A stretch of 64,000 bases of DNA from Viola odorata (lineage: Eukaryota; Streptophyta; Magnoliopsida; Malpighiales; Violaceae), in the NCBI GenBank assembly GCA_963691705.1, contig OY829542.1, positions 21,810,579 through 21,874,578 of the forward strand, written 5' to 3'. Of the stretch, positions 43,366-53,077 are shown piece after piece. Numbering within the stretch: position 1 is the stretch's first letter; every line of letters begins with the position of its first letter. Position numbers and translations under genes: made by a program. The notes beneath the pieces are model-generated. The model searched no databases. It was not told the origin of the DNA and saw nothing but the letters and a program-made list of their open reading frames with translations.

Positions 43366-43689
43366 GCGGTATTTTAAATGACTGAATTTAAACAGTTAGA
43401 TATAAATGACTGAGGTTAGATCATGTGAAAATAAATATTACGATAAAGAATGAGCAATTCGCGTATAAACAATTCAATAAACAATTTTGATAAAATAAAA
43501 AGCATACGAAATATTTTACGAAAAAAAAAAAGTGAATTAATCGATTCATGTATAAAACATACGAGAAATAGCATGTATTGTGAAAAAATAAATATATGAA
43601 ACATGCGAGCATTTTGCGTAAAAAAATGACGAATCGGCGACTCGGAAAAAATCTAAATGGGCTGGGCCCTATTTAAAATTTGAAGAAAT

Positions 43690-43871
43690 GGGCCAGGAAC
43701 AGTTCCTGGCCCAAGGTGAGTCATTTAAATGGTGATGGGCCAAGCCCATCACCTTTCTTTATTTCGGCCGAAGGGCCAAATGGCCCATGAAGTCATCATC
43801 TTCAACCTCACGTCGCCGGCGCCACTGCCGGCGACGGAGGTGACGAACCAGGCGACCAATTCGCCTGGTTC
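43690..43871. promoter_or_regulatory. Cluster of five perfect inverted repeats in the LTR leader
   Basis: Arms: 43,690-43,700 with 43,702-43,712 (GGGCCAGGAAC, 11 bp); 43,731-43,740 with 43,744-43,753 (GGTGATGGGC, 10 bp); 43,773-43,777 with 43,82-block 43,782-43,786 (GGGCC, 5 bp); 43,811-43,820 with 43,827-43,836 (CGTCGCCGGC, 10 bp); 43,845-43,855 with 43,861-43,871 (GAACCAGGCGA, 11 bp). All are conserved in the other LTR at about 62,921-63,102. They lie 420-600 bases downstream of the minus-strand TATA box, so they would be in the 5' leader RNA. Confidence 0.8.
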
Positions 43872-44288
43872 TTGGCCCAAAAGGAGCCTCTCTCTTCCTA
43901 CAACGCAACCGAGCAATCACAGCCAGAAAGCGGGAACCAAAACAGTGACTATTGCGACAAGAACAAGAATGCGTATTAAACCGTTTAATTAGCACATAAA
44001 CATTTCAAGCATTTAAACAATTTAATTGATGCTAGCGTACTGAAATTAACTTCAAGCTATTAGAACACATTGGGGGCCATTAAACGATCAACTAAAGCGA
44101 GAAACAATTTTGAAGAGAAAACAGTAGGTGAGGGAGAGAGAAAGCAACTTACCGTGCGGTTGCTGCTACGTTTGGACGAAGGGGAGTGAGGCTTGAGGGT
44201 GCGTGTATTGGTCCGGCAAAATGTGGAGGGAGAGTGTGGTTTTTTTGTGTAAAAAATTTCGGTCCGTTTGCGAATGAAGGTGGTCGGG

Positions 44289-44295
44289 TTTTATA
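44289..44295 (-). promoter_or_regulatory. TATA box, 3' LTR copy of Ogre B
   Basis: Minus-strand GCCTATAAAACCCGACC. In this 3' LTR copy transcription would run left, through the rest of the LTR into the TNL remnant at 41,240, on the same strand as the gene. Confidence 0.6.
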
Positions 44296-44483
44296 GGCGA
44301 AAGACGCGTGGTGGCCGGACGCGAGGGACACGCGTGGCTTGGCCAGACGTCGAGGTGGCGGAGCTACGGCTAGGGCGTGATGATGGCGGAGGGACAAGGG
44401 CTACGGGAGCAGTTGGCTTGGGCGAGGGCTGCTCCGCTGCGTGTTGCTTGGCACTGTGCATGTGCATTATGCACATTAAATTG

Positions 44484-44533
44484 TCAACCGTTGATCTGGT
44501 TGACTTTCCTTGGTTGACCAGATCAACGGTTGA
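44484..44533. promoter_or_regulatory. 17-bp-arm dyad with TTGAC (W-box) cores upstream of the LTR TATA box
   Basis: Arm TCAACCGTTGATCTGGT at 44,484-44,500 and its exact reverse complement at 44,517-44,533, with a 16-base spacer that includes TTGACTTTCC and GGTTGACC. TTGAC followed by C or T is the core of WRKY transcription factor sites. It is conserved in the other LTR (63,721-63,770), and a diverged version occurs in the element A LTR (21,231-21,281). Confidence 0.65.
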
Positions 44534-45231
44534 GATCAAAGGCCATTAAGTCTCATTTAAATGGCCTCGAGCCGAGTCTCGCGGGCAAACGTACTGACTT
44601 TTCGAGCCGGAGGTGCTGGCGCGTAGAGAAAAATACGCCGGTTTTACAGCGAATGACGAGAATTTCTCGTCTAACGTATTTATTTTCGCGTTAAAAAACG
44701 TGAAATGTTTGAACGGAAAAATAATAACGTTACGCCGAAAATTACATGAAACGCTGTAGACCGTTACGAGCAGAAAAAAAACTAGCAACTAGTTGATGGA
44801 AAACATTTTAAAGTCGAGCTATTGTCCGAGCAGGCTTACTCGGGTCCAATAAAAGCTCGAATAAAAATAATAATAAAATAATAAAAATACTAAAAAATGC
44901 GCTAAAATATTAAAAATCCTAAAATCCATGGGATGACCTAAAACGAAGAAAAAACTAGTAAACGACTGCCGGATAGTCAAAAATGTGAGTTTTAAGGCTA
45001 AAAATAATAATGATAATAATAATGAAAATACTTGCCGAAAAATTAAAAGCGCGATTTCCGAAAGCTGACGAAGCTAACGATGATGCTAAAATGCGAGGAA
45101 AACCCTAAAAATGCTAGCGACAGTAACTTAACTACAGACGACTGTAATTTAAGTAAAAATGACGGTAAATTAAATAAATGACAGAAATGTTAAAGTTAAG
45201 TAAAAATGGCGTCAAAATTCGGGTATCAACA

Positions 45232-45245
45232 GTTGCCCCCTCTTT
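45232..45245 (-). other. Polypurine tract of Ogre B
   Basis: Minus-strand AAAGAGGGGGCAAC directly before TGTTGATACCC. Identical to the tract of element A. Confidence 0.9.
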
Positions 45246-48200
45246 ACTGTCTTATCGAAGGATTTGATAAGCAGTAAAGACCGTTGCCCTTAGATATCCG
45301 AATTTTGGCGACACGACAGGTCTTACCTTAGGTTTGTAGGGATGATGTCGCTCTGGGAGGAGGAAATTGCTGACGCTCTGGAAGGAGATGATTGGTTGAT
45401 GTCGCTCTGGGAGGAGAAGAATGCTATCACTGGGGATTAAAAAGGTGTCCACGGAACTGCCGATGTTGCTCGTGGATGTCGCTCTGGGAGGAGGAGATTG
45501 CTGTCGCTCTGGGAGGAGAGAGGTTGTTGATCCTGCAAAGAGATAAGCTTAGATCTACTCGGGTATCGAGAGAACATAAATTGCAGGAAACGTAAATAAC
45601 GACTACTTTGACAAGAATGAAAAAATAGTTTTACGAAAATGTAAATGACTGCTCCACTGGGGGGTTTGACATGCAACAGACGTTGCCTAGGGAGGATAAC
45701 GCGCTATTCGCAGATGTACGACTGACTTGTCCTAATGATATCTTTCTAAGAGGAGGAGAATAATTATGCAGAAATGTAGAATTATGTGAATGGTGTCACT
45801 CTGGGATGAGGAAAAGTGCTAAGGCTAAGAAGGTAGAATTACGCTATGCTATCACTCTGGGAGGAGAAGAATGCTAATGCTAGGATGTAAACAAACGTCG
45901 AAGACGCGAAACTTGGAAATTGAAATATGGTCACTCTGGGAGGAGGGGAATTCAATGCTGAAATCTAAATGCTGTCACTCTGGGAGGAGGGGATATTACG
46001 CTGGAAACTAAATGCTGTCACTCTGGGAGGAGGGGATAATATGCTGAAAACTGAATGCTGTCACTCTGGGAGGAGGGGATATTACGCTGGAAACTAAATG
46101 CTGTCACTCTGGGAGGAGGGGATAATATGCTGAAAACTAAATGCTGTCACTCTGGGAGGAGGGGATATTTATGATGTCACTCTGGGAGGAGGAAATACAG
46201 TACAGAAACGTAAACAACGTCAATTCCCGTAGGAGAAGACGTGATATGCGAAAATTAAGCTAAGGTCACTCTGGGAGGAGAAAATGCTATTGCTGTCACT
46301 CTGGGAGGAGAAAAATGCTATTGCTGTCACTCTGGGAGGAGAAAAATGCTATGCTTGCTAGCGGCCTTGATACGATCCTAGAATGCGCCTGCATCCTGCT
46401 CAGGAGGTAACGACCCCAAGAACAAGACTTTCCCACAATTTGCAGCCGTAAGCAGTCCTCACCTGATATTAGTGTTTGCACTCACGCTCTGAAACAAGGC
46501 TAAGTGTTTAACGCTCATAAAGATGCAACTAAACATGATACATAATTTACAGTTCGCAATGTCAATCCGAGTGAATAGACTTCGACTGAAGATGCACATG
46601 CATGGGCATTCTAATAATCGATGGGACTTTTACGAAAAAGAATGAAAGGACATGAAAAGTCCGGAAAGGAATTTGTTTTGGGAGAGCTTGCTTTGCTGGG
46701 GAGGCTTTTGATGAAGGTGATGTTTTGCTGATTGTCCCGGATGTGGGCAATGTCTTGCTAAGTGGCCCTGATGTGGGCGAGGTATGCGAACTTCTTCGTG
46801 CTTTGCTGAGGATGCCTTCTTGATAGAGTGCATGAGCTCTGGGATCCTTGCTAGGGGTGCTTTTCGTTCGGCCAGGGGCCCTGTTCTTGAGTCTTCATTG
46901 GGGAGTGTTGTCGCTGCTCTTTTTGCGACTCACTACCTGAGTTGGCCTGGGGCCCTTTTCTTCTCGTGTCCTTACTAGGGAGGCTTGCTTTGAGATTTCT
47001 CGAGTTAGCCTTGGGCCTCTTTTGCTTGACTTCCTGGGGAAGGATGCTTTGAGCTTTCTCGAGTTAGCCTCGGGCCTCTTTCTCTCGAGTCCACTGGGGA
47101 GGTTTTCTTCGAGATTTCTCGAATTGAGTTGTCCCCGGGCTGTGCTTGCTTTGGCTCTTCGATTGTTCAAAGATCTCTGAGCATTTTCTTTCTTTTCTTT
47201 TCTTTTCCCTTTTTCCCCTCTCTCCTTTTTCTTTTTCCTCTCTTTTTTTTTTTTTTTTTATATATATATCCCTCCTCTTTTTGATTTGATTTGAAATGCA
47301 ACAGAGCAGAGCAAGCACAGCCTTTATCTTGATCTCTTCCCCTTTTGTCTTGAGGCCTCGGCCTTCGTCGTTGCTGCTTCTTCGGTGATAGTCCTTAGCG
47401 ATCTCCTGGTGACCTTTTTCGTCTCCTTTGTCGTGAGCTCGAACTCGGCGTGCTTTTACTTCCGGCTGGCAATTTTAGCTGAAACTGCTCTTTGGCTCCC
47501 GGGGTATGAGTGATAGCGAAGGTTTGGGGGAGTGATGACATTTATGGTGTAAAGAGGGAAGAAACGAAAAGAGTGGAGAAAATCGTAAAAGTCCCATGTC
47601 ATTTTATAGCTATCCCATGTCTAATTGCGCATGTACCCTGGATATTATGCGAACTCAACTAGTATCTAGTCAGGCCCTTACACTCATGAAGGATACGCCG
47701 CGATGGCTCAAAAATGCTTACCGGGATTTGTTTGTGACTGCTTACATCGGAGCAAAGCGCGGGTATAAGGGCGAACAAGTCATATCATGCATGGCATGCA
47801 ACTTAGATGGATGTTTTTTTTTTTTTTTTTGAAAATGGGATTGAAAATTCTCGGCCTATGCAATGCGTGAAAATGCTTATGAGAGTAGTATGCTTTTTTG
47901 TTTTAGCTGGGCTAAAAAGGGATTTGGATTGATTTTTGATTTTGACTGATTGATGGCTTGACTGCTGGGTTCGATTGCTAGACGTTGGATTGCTGGATGT
48001 TTGATTGCTGGATGTTTGATTGCTAGACGGTTGATTGCTAGATATGGGGGACGGCTTATTTGCAAGAGTCTAACGACGACCTAAGGTTGCCCCCAGTGGG
48101 CCAGACGATCGTACTCGAATTAAAGCTAATAAAGCGAGCCGGAATGAAAATAAAACTAAATAGGGGAAAGAAAGATAGACTCCCCTGAGATGTGCAGCGG

Positions 48201-49487
48201 GGCTACAAGAGCGTCTTCCACAAGCTTTATGAGGATGACAATGAGCTGATTTGTGTCCCTATGATGTGGTCCCAGCTCCGGGACACTTTGCTTTGATTGG
48301 TTTCTTTTTTCAGCTGCTTCGCGGGGACTGCCGATCCAAGTCGGAGTGAGGACGAGATCTGCAGCTGGTTCACTTTGCTTACCGGTCATTGCCGGACCTA
48401 TGTTGATTGGCTTCTTGATTGCTTGGGGATAAAGGGGAAGACCCTCTGTTCCCAAAATGTGCAGCGGGGCTACAAGGGCGTATGCTTACCGTTCTTATGC
48501 AGGCAATGAATGGGGGTAACCCGGTTCCTGAAACAGGCAAGGTGATGACAAATGAGGAGTAAATGCAAGATGATGTTTGGCAAAAGTAATGTGATTGATA
48601 AGTTTTTAAGCTCTCCCTTTTGGTCGGGCTATCTGTGGGTCACTGCGGTGTGACTTGTGTCGGATGTTTGTTGATGATGGCTTTGCTCTAGAGGCTTGAT
48701 CACAGCTCTTATCTTTGCTCGGGTGATATCGTCAGTCAGCCGCTGGCGGCCCACAAATTAGAGGATTGGTCTTCCTCGTGCTGATTCTGTTGAGGAGCTT
48801 CTTGAACAAGACCGCATCATGTATGTTGATTGTGATCCTAGGGGGGATAGGCTTTTCATCGCGCTTCTTTTCTGGTAGTTCTGCTTACGAAGGTGCGCTG
48901 GGCGACACTGGCGTTTTGGTGATGGGCTCCTCTGAATTGGTGACAGAGATGGGAGCCAATGTTGCTAGTGTTCCGACAGCTCAGTCGGCGTTGGATGGGC
49001 TTTGTGACTTTGGTCCAGCATTCAGTCCTTGGAGATGGGCCGTTTGCGATGCCGGTTGTGTTGGTAGCACTGTGAGGAAAAGAAAGTTCATTTTAGATGG
49101 TGATGGTTTGTCTTAAAATCTTTCCTGATTCGCTCTTGAAGGTGGCCTGCTATGGCAATTCAACAGCTCCTACGAGCGGAACTCTCTGGTTTTATCGTGA
49201 CGACGATTTGAGGCATGAGACCTTACGTCCCTGCAAAACTGAAAGTTGATTAGTGGCGTTAGTCTAAGTGACGCGTCTTGCGTCCCGAGCTACTCCTGGG
49301 GATCCATCCATGCCATGCCTCCTTTTGTCATCTCACAATTTTAAGAAAAAAACAGGGGACAACAAATTTTAAAACAAAGCATCTCTTGAAAAAACTTCTT
49401 TTATTCATTTCAGGACAAATGTTTGTGCTAGATTGTCATGATAAAACCCTATGTCTTTGGCTAACCGGACGCTCTGTCCACGATGCT
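45246..49487 (-). other. Long non-coding, repeat-rich 3' region of Ogre B
   Basis: 4.2 kb between integrase and the polypurine tract with no credible genes. Besides the array at 45,330-46,350 it has: a two-and-a-half-unit repeat with TTTCTCGAGTTAGCCT at 46,985-47,130; a polypyrimidine run at 47,180-47,270; a 15-17-bp repeat GGATGTTTGATTGCT at 47,960-48,050; and a pair of GTGCAGCGGGGCTACAAG motifs at about 48,192 and 48,459 with related flanks. Such a region is usual for Ogre elements. Confidence 0.75.
45330..46350. repeat. TCACTCTGGGAGGAG tandem array
   Basis: About 20 copies of a G-rich core TGTCACTCTGGGAGGAGGGG. Between 45,950 and 46,190 they form regular 52-bp units (core, then ATATTACGCTGGAAACTAAA or ATAATATGCTGAAAACTAAA); elsewhere spacing is irregular. 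Confidence 0.93.
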
Positions 49488-52400
49488 TCAGGCGAAGTAT
49501 CTCTTGACTGCATCGGCATTTACCGGTTTCGGGAGATCGTCTCCATCCATGTTGGTTAGCATTAGGGCACCCCCTGAGAATGCACTTTTGACCAGGTACG
49601 GGCCCTCGTACCTTGGGGCCCACTTTCCTTTGCTGGCCTCCTGATGAGGGAGAACTTTCTTTAGCACTAAATTCCCAGCCTCGAATTTGCGAGGTCGCAC
49701 TTTCTTGTTATAAGCGTTGACCATTCTTTGCTGATATAATTGCGCATGGCAGATAGCGGCCAAGCGCTTTTCGGGAAGGAGGTTCAGCTGCTCGTACCTC
49801 ACTCTCGCCCAATCAGATTCTTCTACTTCAGATTCTGCCAGGATTCTGAGAGAAGGAATTTCTACCTCGAGGGGAATTACGGCTTCCATGCCGTAAACTA
49901 ATGAGTAGGGAGTTGCCCCTGTGGACGTACGGGTTGCTATCCGATAAGCATGTAGTGCGAAGGGAAGCATGTCGTGCTAGTCTTTGTGAGTGATTACCAT
50001 CTTTTGGATGATCCTCTTCAGGTTCTTGTTTGCTGCTTCGACTGCGTCATTCATCTTTGGTTGATATGGCGACGAGTTCCGGTGCTTTACCTTCCAACGT
50101 TGGCAAAGACTGTCGATCAATTTTCCATTGAGGTTAGTGCCATTGTCCGTGATGATGGTTTCTGGGACCCCATGACGGCAAATGATGTTTCTCTCAATGA
50201 ATCGCATGGTCGTTTTCTGGGTGATGCTGGAGTAAGAGGTGGCCTCTACCCACTTAGTGAAGTAGTCGATTGCTACAAGGATGAAGCGATGGCCATTAGA
50301 GGCTGTGGGATGAATTTGGCCGATGATGTCGATTCCCCACATCGCAAAAGGCCAAGGCGATGTCATGCTGAAGAGTGGGGCTGGAGAGACATGGAGATGA
50401 TCCGCATAGATTTGACACTTGTGGCACTTCCGGAAATAGCCGATGCAATCACGCTCGATGGTGAGCCAAAAATAGCCTTGCCTCATGATCTGTCTGGCCA
50501 TCATGTGCCCACTTGCGTGAGTAGAACAGACTCCTTCATGGATCTCTGCTATGATTTTCTTCGCTTCGGTCATGATGACGCAACGAAGCAAAGCTCCATC
50601 CGCTCTCCTCTTATATAGAACCTCGCCATCGAGGTAGAAGTCTAGTGCCAAGCGCTGAAGGGTCTTCTTGCTAACTCGGCTTGCCCCCGGTGGGTATTCC
50701 CGATTTCTGATGAATTGTACCAAGTCGTAGAACCATGGCTTCCCATCGGGTTCTTCTTCTAGGATGACATAGCAAGCCGGAGTTTCTTTGACTTCCACTC
50801 TCAATGGCTGAAGCATTATCCCGCACTCTAACTTGAACATTGATGCCAATGTGGCCAATGCGTCTGCGAAGCGGTTCTTTTCTCGGTCGACTCGGTCGAA
50901 CTTGGTTTCTTCGAATTCTCGCGTGAGCTGAGTGAGCAACTTTTGATAAGGGATGAGCTTAGAATCCCGTGTCTGCCATAGATCCTGGGCTTGATAGATG
51001 ACGAGTGCTGAATCGCCGAAGATTCGGAGCTTCTTTACTTTTAAGTCGATGGCTGCTGTCAGACCACTGATGCATGCCTCATACTCGGCGACGTTATTGG
51101 TGCATGGGAAGTTCAATTTGCATGCTATGGGGAATTGACGGCCATCTGGGGCTATGACCACGGCTCCCACTCCCTTGCCCGAGAGGTTCACCGCACCGTC
51201 GAAGAACATGGTCCACCAATCGTCTTCTCGGAGATTTTCTGTGATCTCATCTTCAATCATTATGATGTCCTCATCGGGGAAGTCGAAGCTCAACGACTCG
51301 TACTCGTCCGAGGCATGATCGGCCAAGTGATCGGCGAGGGCGCTTGCTTTAACCGCTTTCTGAGTCACATAGATGATCTCGTGCTCAGCTAATAAGACTT
51401 GCCATCTACAAATGCGACTTGACAGGTACGGCTTTTCGAAAATGTATTTCAAGGGGTCCATGCGAGAGAATAGCCAAGTCGTGTAATACAACATGTACTG
51501 CCGGAGCCTTCGGGCGCACCATGCTAGGGCGCAACAAGTTCGTTCCAACATGGAGTAGCGCATCTCGCACTCGTTGAATTTTTTGCTGAGGTAGTAGATG
51601 GCTTGTTCACGCCTTCCTGATTCGTCGTGCTGTCCCAAAACGCACCCCATGGCGCTGGTTGTGACCGTCATGTACATGAGCAGGGGTCGTCCTGGCGTTG
51701 GGGGAACCAGTACTGGTGGGTTTTGCAGATATGTTTTGATTTTCTCAAAGGCTTGCTGGCAGTCTTCGTCCCATTCGGCTTCTCCGTGTTTCCTTAGCAT
51801 TTTGAACATCGGCTCGTAAGTGAGTGTTAACTGGCTGATAAAGCGAGCGATGTAGTTGATACGTCCTAAGAAGCTTCGTACTTCTGTTTCGGTGCTGGGA
51901 GCGGGTAGTTCTTGTATTGCTTTTATTTTATCAGGATCCACCTCTATGCCCCTGTTGCTGACGATGAATCCTAACAGTTTTCCGGAGGTAACCCCAAAGG
52001 TGCACTTAGCTGGGTTTAGCCGTAGCTGAAACTGCCTTAGCCTTTCGAATACCTTCTTCAAGATGTCCACATGATCTTGCGTTCCACGGGACTTGGCTAT
52101 CATGTCATCGACATATATCTCCAATTCCTTGTGCATCATGTCGTGGAAAAGGGTGACGGCAGCACGTTGATAAGTGGCTCCTGCGTTCTTTAATCCGAAG
52201 GGCATTACTTTGTAGCAGAAGGTTCCCCAGGGCGTGATGAAGGTTGTCTTCTCACTGTCTTCGGGTGCCATCTTGATTTGATTATATCCCGAAAATCCGT
52301 CCATGAAGGAAAACATGTCATTTCTGGCGGCACTATCTACCAAGATGTCGATGTGGGGAAGTGGGAAGTCATCTTTGGGGCTGGCTCGGTTTAGATCCCG

Positions 52401-52925
52401 AAAGTCCACGCACATGCGGACCTTCCCATCTTTCTTAGGTACCGGCACTATGTTGGCGATCCACTCGGGGTACTCGGCAACTCTCAAGAAACCCGCATCT
52501 AGCTGCTTGGTAACTTCTTCTTTGATTTTCAAAAGGATGTCCGGATGCATCCTCCGAAGTTTTTGCTTGACAGGTTTGTACTCAGGCTTCGAGGGGATGC
52601 GATGCTCGACTATCCCAGGATCAAGACCTGGCATATCGGCGTACGACCATGCGAATATGTCTGAGTAGTCTTTGAGGAGAGAAATCAACCTTTCTCTCTG
52701 AACTGCGTCCAAGGTAGTTCCGATCTTGACCAACTTCTGATTCTCTTTGCTTGCCCCCAGGTTTACTTCGTCCAATTCCTCCTGGTGAGGAGTTATTTCC
52801 TTTTCTGAACTTTCTAGTAAACGGGCTAACTCGTTGGGGATTTCGGCTTGGTCTTCGGTTGTAGCGACGATTTCTTTGTCGGTAAAGACATAGGTTTTAT
52901 CAAGACAATCCGAATTAACACTCAT
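49488..52925 (-). pseudogene. Ogre B pol: RT, RNase H, archaeal-type RNase H, integrase; one nonsense codon
   Basis: Read from 52,925 (ATG right after a splice acceptor). RT: VPVPKKDGKVRMCVDFRDLN near 52,440-52,380, DGFSGYNQIKMAPED near 52,280, catalytic YVDD in LEIYVDDMIAKS at about 52,100. A degraded first RNase H (YYLSKKFNECEMRYSMLERT near 51,560) is followed by an archaeal-type RNase H (WTMFFDGAVNLSGKGVGAVV near 51,180, NVAEYEACISGL near 51,080). Integrase: H-H-C-C finger ending KCHKCQ near 50,420; D in AMWGIDIIGQ near 50,330; D in ITDNGTNL near 50,130; E in DAVEAANKNLKR near 50,030. TAG at 49,977-49,979 replaces the Trp usual between HKD and HDML; the same frame then continues 161 codons to 49,488. 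Otherwise intact, so inactivation is recent. Confidence 0.95.
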
Positions 52926-52926
52926 C

Positions 52927-53077
52927 CTGAAATTAAAAGCGCGAAAAAAAAGAGATGCGTAAAATGAAAATTTGCATATATATTGATTTTTAACAAAAGG
53001 GAACAGGAGTCCCTACAAAAATGTTTTCGTAAGAAAACGTGCCAAAAACATATATATTTTTCAAAATGAGAAATTAC
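52927..53077 (-). other. Putative spliceosomal intron between gag-pro and pol of Ogre B (151 nt)
   Basis: Donor CC|GTAATTTC starts within the last codons of gag-pro and precedes its TAA. The acceptor TTTTTTTTCGCGCTTTTAAT followed by TTCAG|G is immediately before the pol ATG. Removing it joins ...VSP to MSVNS in the same frame (CC plus G restores a Pro codon). The tract is U-rich and AT-rich, as in plant introns. A pro/RT intron is a known Ogre trait. Confidence 0.85.

Larger units (their letters stand above)
41241..45231 (-). repeat. 3' LTR of Ogre B, 3,991 bp, complete
   Basis: Plus-strand TGTCGCGCCCCACG at the left and GGGTATCAACA at the right, i.e. TGTTGATACCC...GGGGCGCGACA read on the element's strand. 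It matches 60,474-64,000 with an offset of 19,233-19,245. Internally, from the element's 5' side: promoter dyad, TATA box, hairpin cluster, two tandem arrays, and a U5 with GGTGCCTAACACC and an echo of the primer site. Confidence 0.97.

Noticed and set aside
43729..44549. Small frames in the Ogre LTR, present in both LTR copies
   Set aside because: Kept only because the LTRs are nearly identical; overlapping frames on both strands and no family; they coincide with hairpins and promoter.
48766..49116. 116-codon plus-strand frame with a hydrophobic start
   Set aside because: Isolated, inside the non-coding 3' region of Ogre B, opposite in strand, no recognisable family.
49974..50618. 214-codon plus-strand frame
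   Set aside because: Antisense to integrase of Ogre B.
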